Shown here: positions 25,455-34,797 of the stretch, in pieces | Position numbering within the stretch: position 1 is the first letter of the stretch | How the letters are laid out: each line of letters opens with the position of its first letter | NCBI GenBank assembly: GCA_944323595.1 | Contig: CALUTF010000018.1 | Location: 1-35,536 of the forward strand | DNA length: 35,536 bases | Source: Candidatus Gastranaerophilales bacterium | Lineage (GTDB): Bacteria; Cyanobacteriota; Vampirovibrionia; Gastranaerophilales; Gastranaerophilaceae | Direction of reading: 5' to 3' | Notes under the pieces: model-generated | Database searches by the model: none | Seen by the model: the letters and a program-made list of their open reading frames with translations, nothing else | What the model was told of the DNA's origin: nothing | Program-made: the position numbers and the translations under genes

Positions 25455-27980
25455 TTATAACTCTTCTAACTTTTCGTCAAAGAACCTTGTACGTGTGATA
25501 GAAAACTGTGTCTCTTCTGATATAAGCTTCATCAGCACATCTGCACGAAGTGCAGGAATATCCGTTCCTTGACCGGTTTTTAATATTACATATAAACACT
25601 CATCTTCAAATCTGTAAGATTTTATTGACGGTTTTATATTAACTTTGTTTAGCAAACCTTTTTTGTTTTTCTTCTCGATAAAAATTTCTTCGGAAGATAA
25701 AACCTTATCTGTATCATACTTCAAATTATCAAAATCGTAAAGGTGTGAATTATAAGCAGAAATTTTATATTCTGCCCATTGTACAGTCGTATCAATCGAT
25801 TTAGCCGATTTATCAATTTTAACAATACTTATAATTTCAGAACCCGCAGGAAGCACTTTCTCCAACTTTAGTTTAAGTTCAGACGTAGAAATATTATCAT
25901 AAAGTTCAATATCAACAAGCTCCGTAACGCTTTCAGCAAACAGAGGAAGTGCCACCCCCATAGAAACTTTCATTGCCGGATTAAATCCGAGAGAAAACGC
26001 TATATTCAAATCAGTTCTAGCCAGCGCCTTAAAGAAAGTATTCTGCCAGTCAAGATGTGAAAAATACTTCAACAGTCCTGTTTTTGTGAGTTTTATTCTG
26101 TATCTGAAAAGTTCGCTGTCATACCCGCGGCAAATTTTAGGGTCAACGTGCTCAATTTTTAGATTTTGGGCAGCTTCGCCGGCTTTATATGGTTTTGCCA
26201 GAACCTTACGGGTTTTAAAATTCGGACAAACTCCGCAATTAACACAACCTTTTTCGCAGGTCGGGACTATAATATTTTCTTTTGGTGCACTAAATGCGGC
26301 ATTGTATTCATTCACAAGCCATTCTTTGTTAATGCCGGTATCTATAAAATCCCATGGCAGAACTTCATCTCGTTGATATTCTTTTTCTGCAAGTGCAGAG
26401 AGTGAAATTCCGCACTCTTGTGCCGTTTCCTGCCATATTTTTTTATCAAAATATTCACCCCACGCATCAAGATAGCAGCCTTTTTTATAAAGGGATTCAA
26501 TATATTTACACAAACTATCATCCCCGCGTGTAAGCACAGCTTCAATTTGAGATACAAATTTTTCGTGGTAATTAATTTTTACCCCTTTAATTTTATCTGT
26601 TTTTTCTTTCAGATAATGAATATGAGCAGTAACCTCGTCTAAATTCATCTGAGGGCACCACTGGAACGGAGTGAAAGGCTTCGGTACAAAAATTGATAAT
26701 GTACAGGTTATATCCAGCGAATGTTTCAACTCTTTTTCTTTTTTAATCAATTTTGACTGATATTTAATTTTACTCAAAAGTTCAGCCATCTCGTCCATAT
26801 CTTCCTGAGTTTCAGTAGGAAGCCCGCAGATAAAGTAGAATTTAACTCTTGACCAGCCGTTTTCATAAAGAGTTAAAACCGCGTCCAGTATTTGTTGTTC
26901 GGAAATATTCTTTTTAATAACATTTCTCAATCTCTGGCTGCCCGCTTCCGGAGCAAGTGTCATAGTGGATTTTCTAACACTTTGAACGAGTTCTGCAAGC
27001 TCAAGGTTAAATCCGTCAATACGCTGGCTTGGAAGAGATACCGAAACTTTTTTCTTATTGAAATCAACGGCAAGTTCCTTTATAACTTCTTTTATATTGG
27101 AATAATCATTGGAAGAAAGCGAAAGAAGCGAATATTCCTCATAACCCGTATTTTTAACAAGTTCTTTTGTTATTTTAATGATATCTTCAGCACTGCGTTC
27201 GCGAATAGGAAGGTTAACATGTCCGGGCTGGCAAAAACGGCACATTCTGCCGCAGCCGCGTCTTATTTCAACTATTGCTCTATCATGAACGGAAGAGGAA
27301 AAAGGTATAGGATAAGATTTAAGTGCTGTATCATACTCCAATTGATCAATTCTTTTTCTAACTTTTCCGCCGACAGATTTTGCCCAGCGTCCGGAATTTT
27401 CGCCCTCAACAAGAGCTTTAATTCGTTCTTTGCGGGGCAAGCCTTTTGTTTTTTCAAGAATTTCACATACTTCAATAATTGAACTTTCTCCGTCGCCAAT
27501 CATAAAAACATCTATAAAATCCGCAACCGGCAGTGGATTATAAGCACACGGCCCGCCTGCAATCACAATAGGATCATTCTCACTACGCTCATCATTTCTA
27601 TACGGAATCCCTGACATATCAAGCATTTTTAAAACAGTAGGATACGCAAGTTCATACTGCAAAGAAAAACCGAGAGCATCAAAATCTTTCAACGGGCGTT
27701 TGCTTTCCAGTCCGTAAAGAGTTTCCGGCTTAAAATCCGGCTCTGGGGCATAACATCTGTCCGCCATAAACGCGTCCTGCGAATTTACCTGTTCGTAAAG
27801 GACTCTAAGTCCCAAATTGCTTATCCCTATCTCGTATTTATCAGGAAATACAAATGCAAAACGGACTTTTGCGTCATCAAAACTTTTATTTTTTGATAAA
27901 AATTCGCCTCCAACATATTGATAAGGCTTGTTACAATTAAATAAGGCTTCGTGGTATCTTTCAAAAAAACAATTATTCAT
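25455..27980 (-). CDS. B12-binding-like radical SAM protein fused to DUF2344
   Basis: 841 aa, combining two families usually called TIGR03960 (N-terminal radical SAM) and TIGR03936/DUF2344 (C-terminal). The N-terminal domain has FVFPDKYEIGISNLGLRVLY and VIAGGPCAYNPLPVADFID, then IGDGES. The radical SAM cluster is RRGCGRMCRFCQPG (CxxxCxxC, about residues 242-250). SAM-domain motifs include MTLAPEAGSQRLRNVI and FYFICGLPTETQEDMDEM. A cysteine cluster (CEKGCVNCGVCPNF) near residue 585 may bind a second Fe-S centre. The DUF2344 part starts around residue 625 (FRYRIKLTKTGLLKYFSHLDW). The pair is often encoded just upstream of RNase E/G, suggesting an rRNA or RNA-modifying role; the reaction is not established. 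Confidence 0.92.
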   Translation of the reverse strand: MNNCFFERYHEALFNCNKPYQYVGGEFLSKNKSFDDAKVRFAFVFPDKYEIGISNLGLRVLYEQVNSQDAFMADRCYAPEPDFKPETLYGLESKRPLKDFDALGFSLQYELAYPTVLKMLDMSGIPYRNDERSENDPIVIAGGPCAYNPLPVADFIDVFMIGDGESSIIEVCEILEKTKGLPRKERIKALVEGENSGRWAKSVGGKVRKRIDQLEYDTALKSYPIPFSSSVHDRAIVEIRRGCGRMCRFCQPGHVNLPIRERSAEDIIKITKELVKNTGYEEYSLLSLSSNDYSNIKEVIKELAVDFNKKKVSVSLPSQRIDGFNLELAELVQSVRKSTMTLAPEAGSQRLRNVIKKNISEQQILDAVLTLYENGWSRVKFYFICGLPTETQEDMDEMAELLSKIKYQSKLIKKEKELKHSLDITCTLSIFVPKPFTPFQWCPQMNLDEVTAHIHYLKEKTDKIKGVKINYHEKFVSQIEAVLTRGDDSLCKYIESLYKKGCYLDAWGEYFDKKIWQETAQECGISLSALAEKEYQRDEVLPWDFIDTGINKEWLVNEYNAAFSAPKENIIVPTCEKGCVNCGVCPNFKTRKVLAKPYKAGEAAQNLKIEHVDPKICRGYDSELFRYRIKLTKTGLLKYFSHLDWQNTFFKALARTDLNIAFSLGFNPAMKVSMGVALPLFAESVTELVDIELYDNISTSELKLKLEKVLPAGSEIISIVKIDKSAKSIDTTVQWAEYKISAYNSHLYDFDNLKYDTDKVLSSEEIFIEKKNKKGLLNKVNIKPSIKSYRFEDECLYVILKTGQGTDIPALRADVLMKLISEETQFSITRTRFFDEKLEEL

Positions 27981-27990
27981 TTCAAACTTC

Positions 27991-28335
27991 TTACGCTAAA
28001 TCATCAGGGAAATATTTATCAATCTCAATAATAGTCCCGTCAAGCGTATTTTCGTCAAAAGATTTCATAAACTTAAATAAATCTTTATTGGGAACATCAT
28101 AATTATACAAAACAGTCTCACCGTCATGTGTTCGCATAACCCTTACGATATAATGACATGATTCCGCATATTTCAACAGATGTTCGGGATTAAAATAGTT
28201 GCCGTTGGTATCCCTGTCTATTCTTACATAATTGAATCCGGCATAGAATTTAATTTTTTCATTATGCTCTGCGCTGCCGGCTGCATTATGCTTTGAAAAG
28301 ATATTTATAACCTTACGCTTGATATCATCGGACAT
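27991..28335 (-). CDS. Hypothetical protein, 114 aa
   Basis: The start ATG (28333-28335) is chosen because GGGGAGAAAG lies upstream; an earlier TTG has no ribosome-binding site. The product is soluble, with no signal peptide or TM helix. It reads as a small mixed alpha/beta domain (IKFYAGFNYVRIDRD, HYIVRVMRTHDGETVLYNY) with an acidic C-terminus (KYFPDDLA). I recognise no family. It ends 10 bases before the radical-SAM gene and follows another small gene by 63 bases, so the three are probably co-transcribed. Confidence 0.65.
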   Translation of the reverse strand: MSDDIKRKVINIFSKHNAAGSAEHNEKIKFYAGFNYVRIDRDTNGNYFNPEHLLKYAESCHYIVRVMRTHDGETVLYNYDVPNKDLFKFMKSFDENTLDGTIIEIDKYFPDDLA

Positions 28336-28398
28336 TTTAAGATACTTTCTCCCCTTATACTTTATTAAACTATAGGACAAAGTGTCATGTCCATCATG

Positions 28399-28698
28399 TT
28401 AAGAATTTTTACGTGTTTTGATAAATTCAATAATATCAAGTGCCAGTTCTTTTCTTATTTCAGGCGGTGACATACGCAAATATTCCATAGCATGCGAAAC
28501 TTTGATATTTTTGTCATACCATCTGCGCAAAATATAATTATATTGGTCTTCCAGAGACATCGGAACATCGAAATCCATATCTTTTAATTTATCAATAACA
28601 TACTCGGCGCATATTGTTTGTACCTCTTCATCTGCTTTTTCCCATTGGGATATAGCAGAACTTACGGTTGCATCCAGATCATACCAGCGTTTAAACAT
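28399..28698 (-). CDS. Hypothetical protein, 99 aa, first gene of the RNase E/G run
   Basis: The ATG at 28696-28698 has AAGGAGAAAGTG directly upstream; the frame continues further but without a ribosome-binding site. The protein is helical and acidic, with two similar segments, FKRWYDLDATVSSAISQWEK (residues 2-21) and LRRWYDKNIKVSHAMEYLRM (about 60-79), each starting with a RWYD box. This suggests an internal duplication of a roughly 58-residue helical unit. No signal peptide or TM segment is present. A TAAAAT box on the minus strand at 28727-28732 (extended TGG) could drive it and overlaps the divergent promoter region. Function unknown. Confidence 0.7.
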   Translation of the reverse strand: MFKRWYDLDATVSSAISQWEKADEEVQTICAEYVIDKLKDMDFDVPMSLEDQYNYILRRWYDKNIKVSHAMEYLRMSPPEIRKELALDIIEFIKTRKNS

Positions 28699-28744
28699 CA
28701 CTTTCTCCTTATTTATTAATGTTTTTATTTTACCATAAATGTTG

Positions 28745-28750
28745 TATAAT
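28745..28750 (+). promoter_or_regulatory. -10 box placing transcription start at the ATG (leaderless)
   Basis: A perfect TATAAT at 28745-28750 puts +1 seven bases later, at 28757, the A of the ATG of a protein with a clear signal peptide. There is no Shine-Dalgarno sequence. The -35 region is weak (TTTTTA). Confidence 0.55.
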
Positions 28751-28756
28751 ACCAGT

Positions 28757-29905
28757 ATGAAAAAGATAATTGTCTTATTTTTATTAAGCGTATTTTTATT
28801 CAATCAGGCGGCAATAGCAGAAACACTGCACGGCGGAATTGAGGAAACCAACACCTGGACAGAACAGCAAAAAGAACTATTTACCGGCGAAGTTGAAAAA
28901 CTTGAGAAAAAAGATGTTATAGAAATGACGGTTTCACAGGTTCTTGACACTGATTTTTCTGTTGAGGGGGATGAATTTTTTGCGGAAGTAACCTCTGAAG
29001 TATACGGAGATAACGGGGTAATATTACCTAAAGGCACAATTGCCCACGGGAAAATTGTTAAAATAGCCGACCCTAAAAGATTAGGACGTTCCGGCTGGAT
29101 AGAACTGGATTTTGACTATCTTATGACACCTGACGGACGGGAAATTCCAATCGAGGGCAAAATGTCAACAAAACTTCACCCTATAGTTGAAACAACTAAA
29201 ATTATGGCTCAAGACGTAGGGTATACAGCTCTCGGCGGTGTCGCCGGAGGCTTTCTTGCTTTAAACTGGCTAGGACTTGAAGCGGCTATTGCCTCACAGG
29301 GGTATACAGTTTTAGGAGGCGCAGCCGTCGGGGGGGCAATAGGACTCGGGATGGCATTATTACGTAAAGGACACGATGTGCTCATTGCGCCGGGAGATGA
29401 GATAAAAGTAAAAATAAACAGCAGTGTCCCGCTTCCTGTATACAAAGATACTGCTCTTATGCAGCACGAACTTTTCTATCCCGGACTTGATATTCATATA
29501 AGCGATATCAAACATGAAGAAGACCCGTTTGGCGAAGTTAATACAATTACTCTGACAATTCTTATCTCAAATATGTCGGATAAAACATTCTCCGGACTTG
29601 ATATGGCTTTAGTGAATGATTATAACAAAGTATTCCGTCCATCTGTATTTGGTGATACAAAAATCATGTTCCGGCAGATTAAACCTGGAGACAAAGTGGC
29701 CGGTCAAATTTCTTTCGCCGTAGATAACGTAAACAGAAAATTCTGGCTTACATTCTATGACAGACGCTACGGCAAAGCGCTCTCAAAAATCTCTATCGAC
29801 AACGCGTATAGAAAAGTGTCAAAAAAAACAAAACGAAAAAATGCAAAATTAAGACAGAAAAAAAGTAACTTTAAAAAAGAACCGGACTTAATTTATATTG
29901 ACTAA
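28757..29905 (+). CDS. Secreted VirB10/TrbI-like envelope protein
   Basis: 382 aa from ATG 28757, preferred over an in-frame ATG at 28739 because it begins a clean signal peptide (MKKIIVLFLLSVFLFNQAAIA, cleavage after Ala21). Residues about 85-140 resemble the TrbI/VirB10 beta-barrel region: GVILPKGTIAHGKIVKI, then RLGRSGWIELDFDYLMTPDG and IPIEGKMS. A glycine-zipper block follows (VGYTALGGVAGG to GGAIGLGMALL, about residues 154-210), then GHDVLIAPGDEIKVKINSSV. The last third is a beta-rich domain (ITLTILISNMSDKTFSGLDM) like accessory immunoglobulin-type domains, and the C-terminus is lysine-rich. No other conjugation or type IV secretion genes are present, so an independent envelope role is likely. 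Confidence 0.7.
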   Translation: MKKIIVLFLLSVFLFNQAAIAETLHGGIEETNTWTEQQKELFTGEVEKLEKKDVIEMTVSQVLDTDFSVEGDEFFAEVTSEVYGDNGVILPKGTIAHGKIVKIADPKRLGRSGWIELDFDYLMTPDGREIPIEGKMSTKLHPIVETTKIMAQDVGYTALGGVAGGFLALNWLGLEAAIASQGYTVLGGAAVGGAIGLGMALLRKGHDVLIAPGDEIKVKINSSVPLPVYKDTALMQHELFYPGLDIHISDIKHEEDPFGEVNTITLTILISNMSDKTFSGLDMALVNDYNKVFRPSVFGDTKIMFRQIKPGDKVAGQISFAVDNVNRKFWLTFYDRRYGKALSKISIDNAYRKVSKKTKRKNAKLRQKKSNFKKEPDLIYID

Positions 29906-29929
29906 ATGTAAACTTTTGATATACTGTGC

Positions 29930-29957
29930 TTGTAAAATAATTTTTTTATGTTACAAT
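29930..29957 (+). promoter_or_regulatory. Promoter of the BlaI-type operon
   Basis: TTGTAA (29930-29935) and TACAAT (29952-29957) are 16 bases apart, with an extended TGT before the -10 box. Predicted start is near 29964, about 48 bases before the ATG. A BlaI-type protein often represses its own promoter, but no clear dyad is visible here. Confidence 0.5.
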
Positions 29958-30011
29958 GTTAGTAATTGATAGACACAATTAACAAATTATGGAAAGTTGA
30001 GGAAAAAACGT

Positions 30012-30356
30012 ATGGTGTGCGGAAAGCTCGAAATTGATATTTTAAATTCTTTTTGGAACTTAACAGACTCAAGTGAGGATATTGATATATCTATACAGGA
30101 TATTGTGGATGATTTATCAAAAAACGGAATAGAACGAGCTTATACAACAATAAAAACAGTCATGGACAGATTGACAGTAAAAAGTATTCTTGTCAGATAT
30201 AAGGTTGGTAAAAAATTCTTCTATAAAGCGACTATGAGCCGTAATGAAATGGCTATGGAAGCAATAAAAGAAACTGCAGAACAATTCTTCAACGGGAATT
30301 ACGTTGAAATGATGAAATTTATAGAAAATGAATGCAGTGAATTTTTAGTTAAGTAA
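30012..30356 (+). CDS. BlaI/MecI/CopY-family transcriptional repressor
   Basis: 114 aa from ATG 30012, 8 bases after GAGGA; a TTG at 29997 lies before that site. The winged-helix pattern of the family is evident: LEIDILNSFWNL, SIQDIVDDLSKNGIERAYTT, IKTVMDRLTVKSILVRYKVGKKFFYKA, then a C-terminal dimerisation helix (NEMAMEAIKETAEQFF). BlaI-type repressors bind as dimers to palindromes and are classically inactivated by cleavage by a BlaR1/MecR1 membrane peptidase. No such sensor or beta-lactamase gene is adjacent. Instead the stop overlaps the next gene's ATG (TAATG), and a secreted protein follows, so this repressor probably controls its own three-gene operon. Confidence 0.85.
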   Translation: MVCGKLEIDILNSFWNLTDSSEDIDISIQDIVDDLSKNGIERAYTTIKTVMDRLTVKSILVRYKVGKKFFYKATMSRNEMAMEAIKETAEQFFNGNYVEMMKFIENECSEFLVK

Positions 30357-30730
30357 TGTCTCAATTTGAAGATAGAGTAAAAGTTGCAGAACTTGTCAGA
30401 AAAGTACGCATCGGAGATATGTGTGTACGTGAAGCTTTACTTCAGTTTCCTCCGGACAGTGAGGACAGGAGTATTCATGCGGCATATCACGCATTAGTCC
30501 ATTACGAAGCAGATGAAGATTTGCGAAAGCGCGATGCCTTATATAAAGATGAACAGGATGATTATATTGAATTTATTTCATTTACCCTTGAAAAAGGTGA
30601 TTCTTTACCGGATAATATTATTAAAAGCTATGACAGATACTATAAATCTGCTCCTATTCCACATGCTCACACGCAAAAAGGATTCTGGAAAGGCTTTTTA
30701 AGATTTTTGAATATAGAGGAGAAAAACTGA
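30356..30730 (+). CDS. Hypothetical cytoplasmic protein in the BlaI-type operon
   Basis: 124 aa. The ATG overlaps the stop of the repressor gene (TAATG) and there is no strong ribosome-binding site, so translation is probably coupled. The protein is acidic and helical, with histidine/tyrosine-rich segments (SIHAAYHALVHYEADEDLRK, DSLPDNIIKSYDRYYKS) and a C-terminal aromatic/basic stretch (KGFWKGFLRFLNI). No TM helix or signal peptide is present. It ends in TGA one base before the next gene. I do not recognise a family; it might act as a sensor or partner for the repressor, which is speculation from position only. Confidence 0.7.
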   Translation: MSQFEDRVKVAELVRKVRIGDMCVREALLQFPPDSEDRSIHAAYHALVHYEADEDLRKRDALYKDEQDDYIEFISFTLEKGDSLPDNIIKSYDRYYKSAPIPHAHTQKGFWKGFLRFLNIEEKN

Positions 30731-30731
30731 T

Positions 30732-31808
<1,077 letters not shown>

Positions 31809-31826
31809 GATATAAGAATAAGAAAC

Positions 31827-32240
31827 ATTATTTTCAGAACACGCGTCTCACTTCGTTCGCGCTATCGTCTTCAAATAACGTTTCTTATTCTTTTTATTAA
31901 AAATATTTGAATAATTATTTTCGGAACCCGTGTCCCATTTCGTTTCCGCTATCGTCTTCAAATAACATTTCTTATTCTTTTTATTAACAATATTTGAATA
32001 ATTATTTTCGGAACCCGTGTCCCATTTCGTTCGCGCTATCGTCTTCAAATAACGTTTTTTATTCTTTTTATTAACAATATTTGAATAATTATTTTCGGAA
32101 CCCGTGTCCCATTTCGTTCGCGCTATCGTCTTCAAATAACGTTTTTTATTCTTTTTATTAACAATATTTGAATAATTATTTTCGGAACCCGTGTCCCATT
32201 CCGTTCGCACTATCATTATCAAATAACCTTTTTTATTCTT
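31827..32240. repeat. 87-bp minisatellite, about 4.8 units
   Basis: The conserved word TTCAAATAACGTT and the block GTGTCCCATTTCGTTCGCGCTATCG recur every 87 bases; matching points fall at 31861, 31948, 32035, 32122 and 32209. The outer units are the most diverged. As 87 is a multiple of 3, a 124-codon minus-strand frame stays open through it, but without a ribosome-binding site. No gene is otherwise seen between the serpin-like gene and radA. Short hairpin potential exists within units; no function is evident. Confidence 0.92.
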
Positions 32241-32267
32241 TGTTTTTATTTTGAAACATGTTATAAT
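32240..32267 (+). promoter_or_regulatory. radA promoter giving a leaderless transcript
   Basis: TTGTTT (32240-32245), a 16-base spacer, and an extended TGT-TATAAT (-10 at 32262-32267). The predicted +1 is 32274, the A of the radA ATG. No Shine-Dalgarno sequence is present. The -35 element abuts the last minisatellite unit. Confidence 0.6.
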
Positions 32268-32273
32268 TCATAT

Positions 32274-33647
32274 ATGGCAAAAGTTAAGACAAAATGGATA
32301 TGTCAAAATTGCGGATACGAAACAGCAGGGTATCTCGGGAGATGTCCGGAATGCGGGAATTGGGGAACATTTACCGAAGAAGTTCAAAATGACATTAAAC
32401 CGCAGAATATAACTCCACAAGGAATTCTAAACAACACAAAACCAGAACTTTTATCAGATATTCATATTGGAGAGGAAGTACGTGTAAGTACTAATATAAA
32501 AGAGTTTGACAGAATTCTGGGCGGCGGCTTGGTTCAGGGCTCTTTGGTTTTAATTGCAGGAGACCCGGGAATTGGTAAATCAACAATACTTTTGCAAACC
32601 AGCGGACAGCTCTGCAAAAACGGAAAGAAAGTTCTCTACGTTTCTGCAGAAGAAAGCGCAAGCCAGCTTAAACTTAGAGCAGAAAGGCTTGAAATAAATT
32701 CAGATAACCTTTACATCTACCCGCAGACAAATCTGGAAAGTATCAGGACTGAAATTGACAATATGTCACCTGAGATTGTTGTAATTGACAGTATTCAGGC
32801 GATTTATTCAGGAACAATTACAAGTACTGCAGGCAGTGTCTCCCAAATCAGAGAATGCTGCAATATATTAATGCAAATAGCAAAAAATCAAAATATTACC
32901 ATCATTGTTATCGGACATGTAACAAAAGACGGCAATATAGCAGGTCCTAAAGTGCTTGAACACATGGTAGATACAGTAATTTACTTTGAGGGCGACAAAT
33001 ACAAGTCCTATCGAATGCTGCGTTCTATGAAGAATAGATTCGGAAATACTTCGGAAGTTGGTATATTTGAAATGCACAATAAAGGCTTGATAGAAGTTAC
33101 GAACCCGAACGAGTTATTTTTAAACGAACGCTCTCAGGTCGCAGCCCCCGGAAGTGCAATAATTGTAACTAATGAGGGGACACGACCTTTGCTTGTAGAA
33201 ATTCAAGCGCTGGTAGGTACAACACCATACCCGACACCGAGAAGAGTAACTAACGGGGTCGATATGAGCAGACTTTTACAGATTCTGGCAGTACTTGAAA
33301 AACGTGTCGGACTAAATCTTTCTAAACAAGATGTTTACGTAAATGTAATGGGCGGAATTGACGTTGACGAACCCAGTGCAGACTTAGGTATTGCACTTGC
33401 AGTTGCAACCTGCGCTAGAGATGTTGTTGTTGATCCGCAGACTGTCATTATAGGAGAAATCGGTTTGTCTGGCGAAATTCACCCCGTAAACGGAATTGAA
33501 AAACGCTTAAAAGAAGCTGTATCTTCCGGTTTTAAAAAAGCTATTATTCCTTACGCGAATAAGATTAATTACGATAAGATTGAAATAGTACCGGTAAAAA
33601 GATTAATAGATGCAATTACAGCCTGTATTTCTGCTCCGGCTAAATAA
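32274..33647 (+). CDS. radA: DNA repair protein RadA (Sms)
   Basis: 457 aa, standard length. RadA is a RecA-like ATPase/helicase that helps process recombination intermediates. The N-terminal zinc finger has Cys10, Cys13, Cys24 and Cys27 (ICQNCGYETAGYLGRCPECG). Walker A is GDPGIGKST (residues 96-104), followed by a Walker B segment (EIVVIDSIQAIYSG). The RadA-specific KNRFG motif is in SMKNRFGNTSEVGIFEM. The C-terminal Lon-protease-like domain has NVMGGIDVDEPSADLGIALA and IGEIGLSGEIHPV. The gene starts without a ribosome-binding site directly at a predicted transcription start. It converges on a small minus-strand gene with only 2 bases between stops. Confidence 0.97.
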   Translation: MAKVKTKWICQNCGYETAGYLGRCPECGNWGTFTEEVQNDIKPQNITPQGILNNTKPELLSDIHIGEEVRVSTNIKEFDRILGGGLVQGSLVLIAGDPGIGKSTILLQTSGQLCKNGKKVLYVSAEESASQLKLRAERLEINSDNLYIYPQTNLESIRTEIDNMSPEIVVIDSIQAIYSGTITSTAGSVSQIRECCNILMQIAKNQNITIIVIGHVTKDGNIAGPKVLEHMVDTVIYFEGDKYKSYRMLRSMKNRFGNTSEVGIFEMHNKGLIEVTNPNELFLNERSQVAAPGSAIIVTNEGTRPLLVEIQALVGTTPYPTPRRVTNGVDMSRLLQILAVLEKRVGLNLSKQDVYVNVMGGIDVDEPSADLGIALAVATCARDVVVDPQTVIIGEIGLSGEIHPVNGIEKRLKEAVSSGFKKAIIPYANKINYDKIEIVPVKRLIDAITACISAPAK

Positions 33648-33649
33648 AA

Positions 33650-33991
33650 CTATTTCTGCTTTTGTACGCCGTTAGCATCTTTAACAATAAAAGGTCTTAC
33701 AAATGCCCATGTACCATACAAAGAGGTTAATAATCCCGTAGCCATTGTTCCTTTGAACGCTTTTGGATGCTTGTTTCTATCAATTAAGCCGCCGAGAGTC
33801 ACAAGTGTTGTTCCGGTCATAATCCCAAGATACCCCTTAAATATAGTCCTTGGAACTACAATAGTGTCAGTCATATCGGAAGCATTCCTGACTTTTGAAT
33901 GTATATCATCAAGAAAAGACTTGCGTTCTTTCTGTACAGGTAATGTTTGAGCTGTAAAAGATGTATTTAAAGATATCCCTTTTATATTCAT
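33650..33991 (-). CDS. Small two-helix membrane protein with N-terminal SFTA motif
   Basis: 113 aa. Two likely transmembrane helices, residues 53-70 (GYLGIMTGTTLVTLGGLI) and 81-98 (GTMATGLLTSLYGTWAFV), follow a hydrophilic N-terminus. The latter carries LNTSFTAQT (8-16), the short F-containing motif also found in the M16, HD-GYP and FGARL proteins. The C-terminus is basic (VKDANGVQKQK). There is no Shine-Dalgarno sequence; a TAAGAT box (33998-34003, minus strand) would start transcription at the ATG. Family and function are not recognised. Confidence 0.7.
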   Translation of the reverse strand: MNIKGISLNTSFTAQTLPVQKERKSFLDDIHSKVRNASDMTDTIVVPRTIFKGYLGIMTGTTLVTLGGLIDRNKHPKAFKGTMATGLLTSLYGTWAFVRPFIVKDANGVQKQK

Positions 33992-33997
33992 ACAGAT

Positions 33998-34003
33998 ATC
34001 TTA
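33998..34003 (-). promoter_or_regulatory. -10 box of the small membrane protein gene (leaderless)
   Basis: On the minus strand TAAGAT is followed by six bases and then ATG (33989-33991), so +1 coincides with the start codon. The -35 region is T-rich and unclear. Matches the geometry at 28745 and 32262. Confidence 0.35.
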
Positions 34004-34071
34004 ACACAAAAAAAAAATTTGATTTTTTTAACAAAAAAAATTATAATAAAACTTAACGGAGGTTGGTTAAA

Positions 34072-34797
34072 TTGAGAAAGCCGGCGTACAGTTTGGCACA
34101 AACCTTAATACCGGTATGTATTTTAATCAGTGTGATAGCTGTATTAACTGCTAAATGTGTAAAATTCGGGAATGAACAGGCTTATGTTTCGCAGTTGCAA
34201 ATTGCTTATCAGCAGATGACCGAAGCATATATGACAACATCAAACCTTTACGGAAACCCGACATTCTGGAATTTATCCGACAAAAACCCAAAAGAAAGCG
34301 GATACCGGATATTGCTTGCATTATCCTACGCGACCCCGGGAATGAAAGTTTTTCAGAAAGAATGCAATATAGAATATGAACACAGCGGCTTAGACGGAAA
34401 AATCCCTGCATCATTTACGTCTGACAGGATAAAGAAAAATTATTCACAGGCTGTGTTTGGCAAAAATCTGCATCTATATGCAACCGTTTTAAGCCAACAA
34501 TGCGATATAGAATATGGAACAAGCAAACCGCTGCAAAATGTTTGCGGAGAAATCATAGTTGATTTAAACGGAGAAAATAAACCTAACATTTTTGGCAAAG
34601 ATACTTACTTATTTTACGTAACATCAAACGGAATTGTACCGTCAGGACTAAATGAAGACTTTACAAATTCATTCACAAAGGGCTGTAATCTAATAAATTC
34701 TCAAGGATACGGCTGCACGGCGTGGGTGCTTATGAATAAAAACCTTGATTACCTATCCTGCAGTAATCTGTCCTGGGATAAAACCAGCTGTAAATAA
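34072..34797 (+). CDS. Type IV pilin-like (pseudopilin) protein
   Basis: 241 aa from TTG 34072, 9 bases after GGAGG (34058-34062). The TTG at 34063 touches that site and is rejected. The N-terminus RKPA-YSLAQTLIPVCILISVIAVLTAKC mimics the prepilin form A-FTLAEVLI, with cleavage expected after Ala5, but Gln10 replaces the key Glu at +5 and Pro14 interrupts the helix. The distal part has paired cysteines and the segment CGEIIVDLNGENKPNIFGKD...LFYVTSNGIVPSG, ending in GYGCTAWVLMNKNLDYLSC. I associate this tail with the large pilin-like families of Gastranaerophilales. No assembly machinery is nearby. It may be an exported minor pilin; Glu loss could affect assembly. Confidence 0.75.
   Translation: MRKPAYSLAQTLIPVCILISVIAVLTAKCVKFGNEQAYVSQLQIAYQQMTEAYMTTSNLYGNPTFWNLSDKNPKESGYRILLALSYATPGMKVFQKECNIEYEHSGLDGKIPASFTSDRIKKNYSQAVFGKNLHLYATVLSQQCDIEYGTSKPLQNVCGEIIVDLNGENKPNIFGKDTYLFYVTSNGIVPSGLNEDFTNSFTKGCNLINSQGYGCTAWVLMNKNLDYLSCSNLSWDKTSCK

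Noticed and set aside
26892..27482. 196-codon plus-strand frame inside the radical-SAM gene
   Set aside because: It is a shadow of a strongly supported gene on the other strand and has no recognisable domain.
28739..28756. Earlier ATG for the TrbI-like gene
   Set aside because: It lies upstream of the -10 box and would put six residues in front of a clean signal peptide.
31848..32222. 124-codon minus-strand open frame through the 87-bp repeats
   Set aside because: It stays open only because 87 is a multiple of 3. It has no ribosome-binding site and the product is four near-copies of a 29-residue unit with no domain features. Kept as a repeat only.
31827..32240. CRISPR array
   Set aside because: Whole 87-bp units repeat head to tail; there are no unique spacers between short identical repeats and no cas genes.
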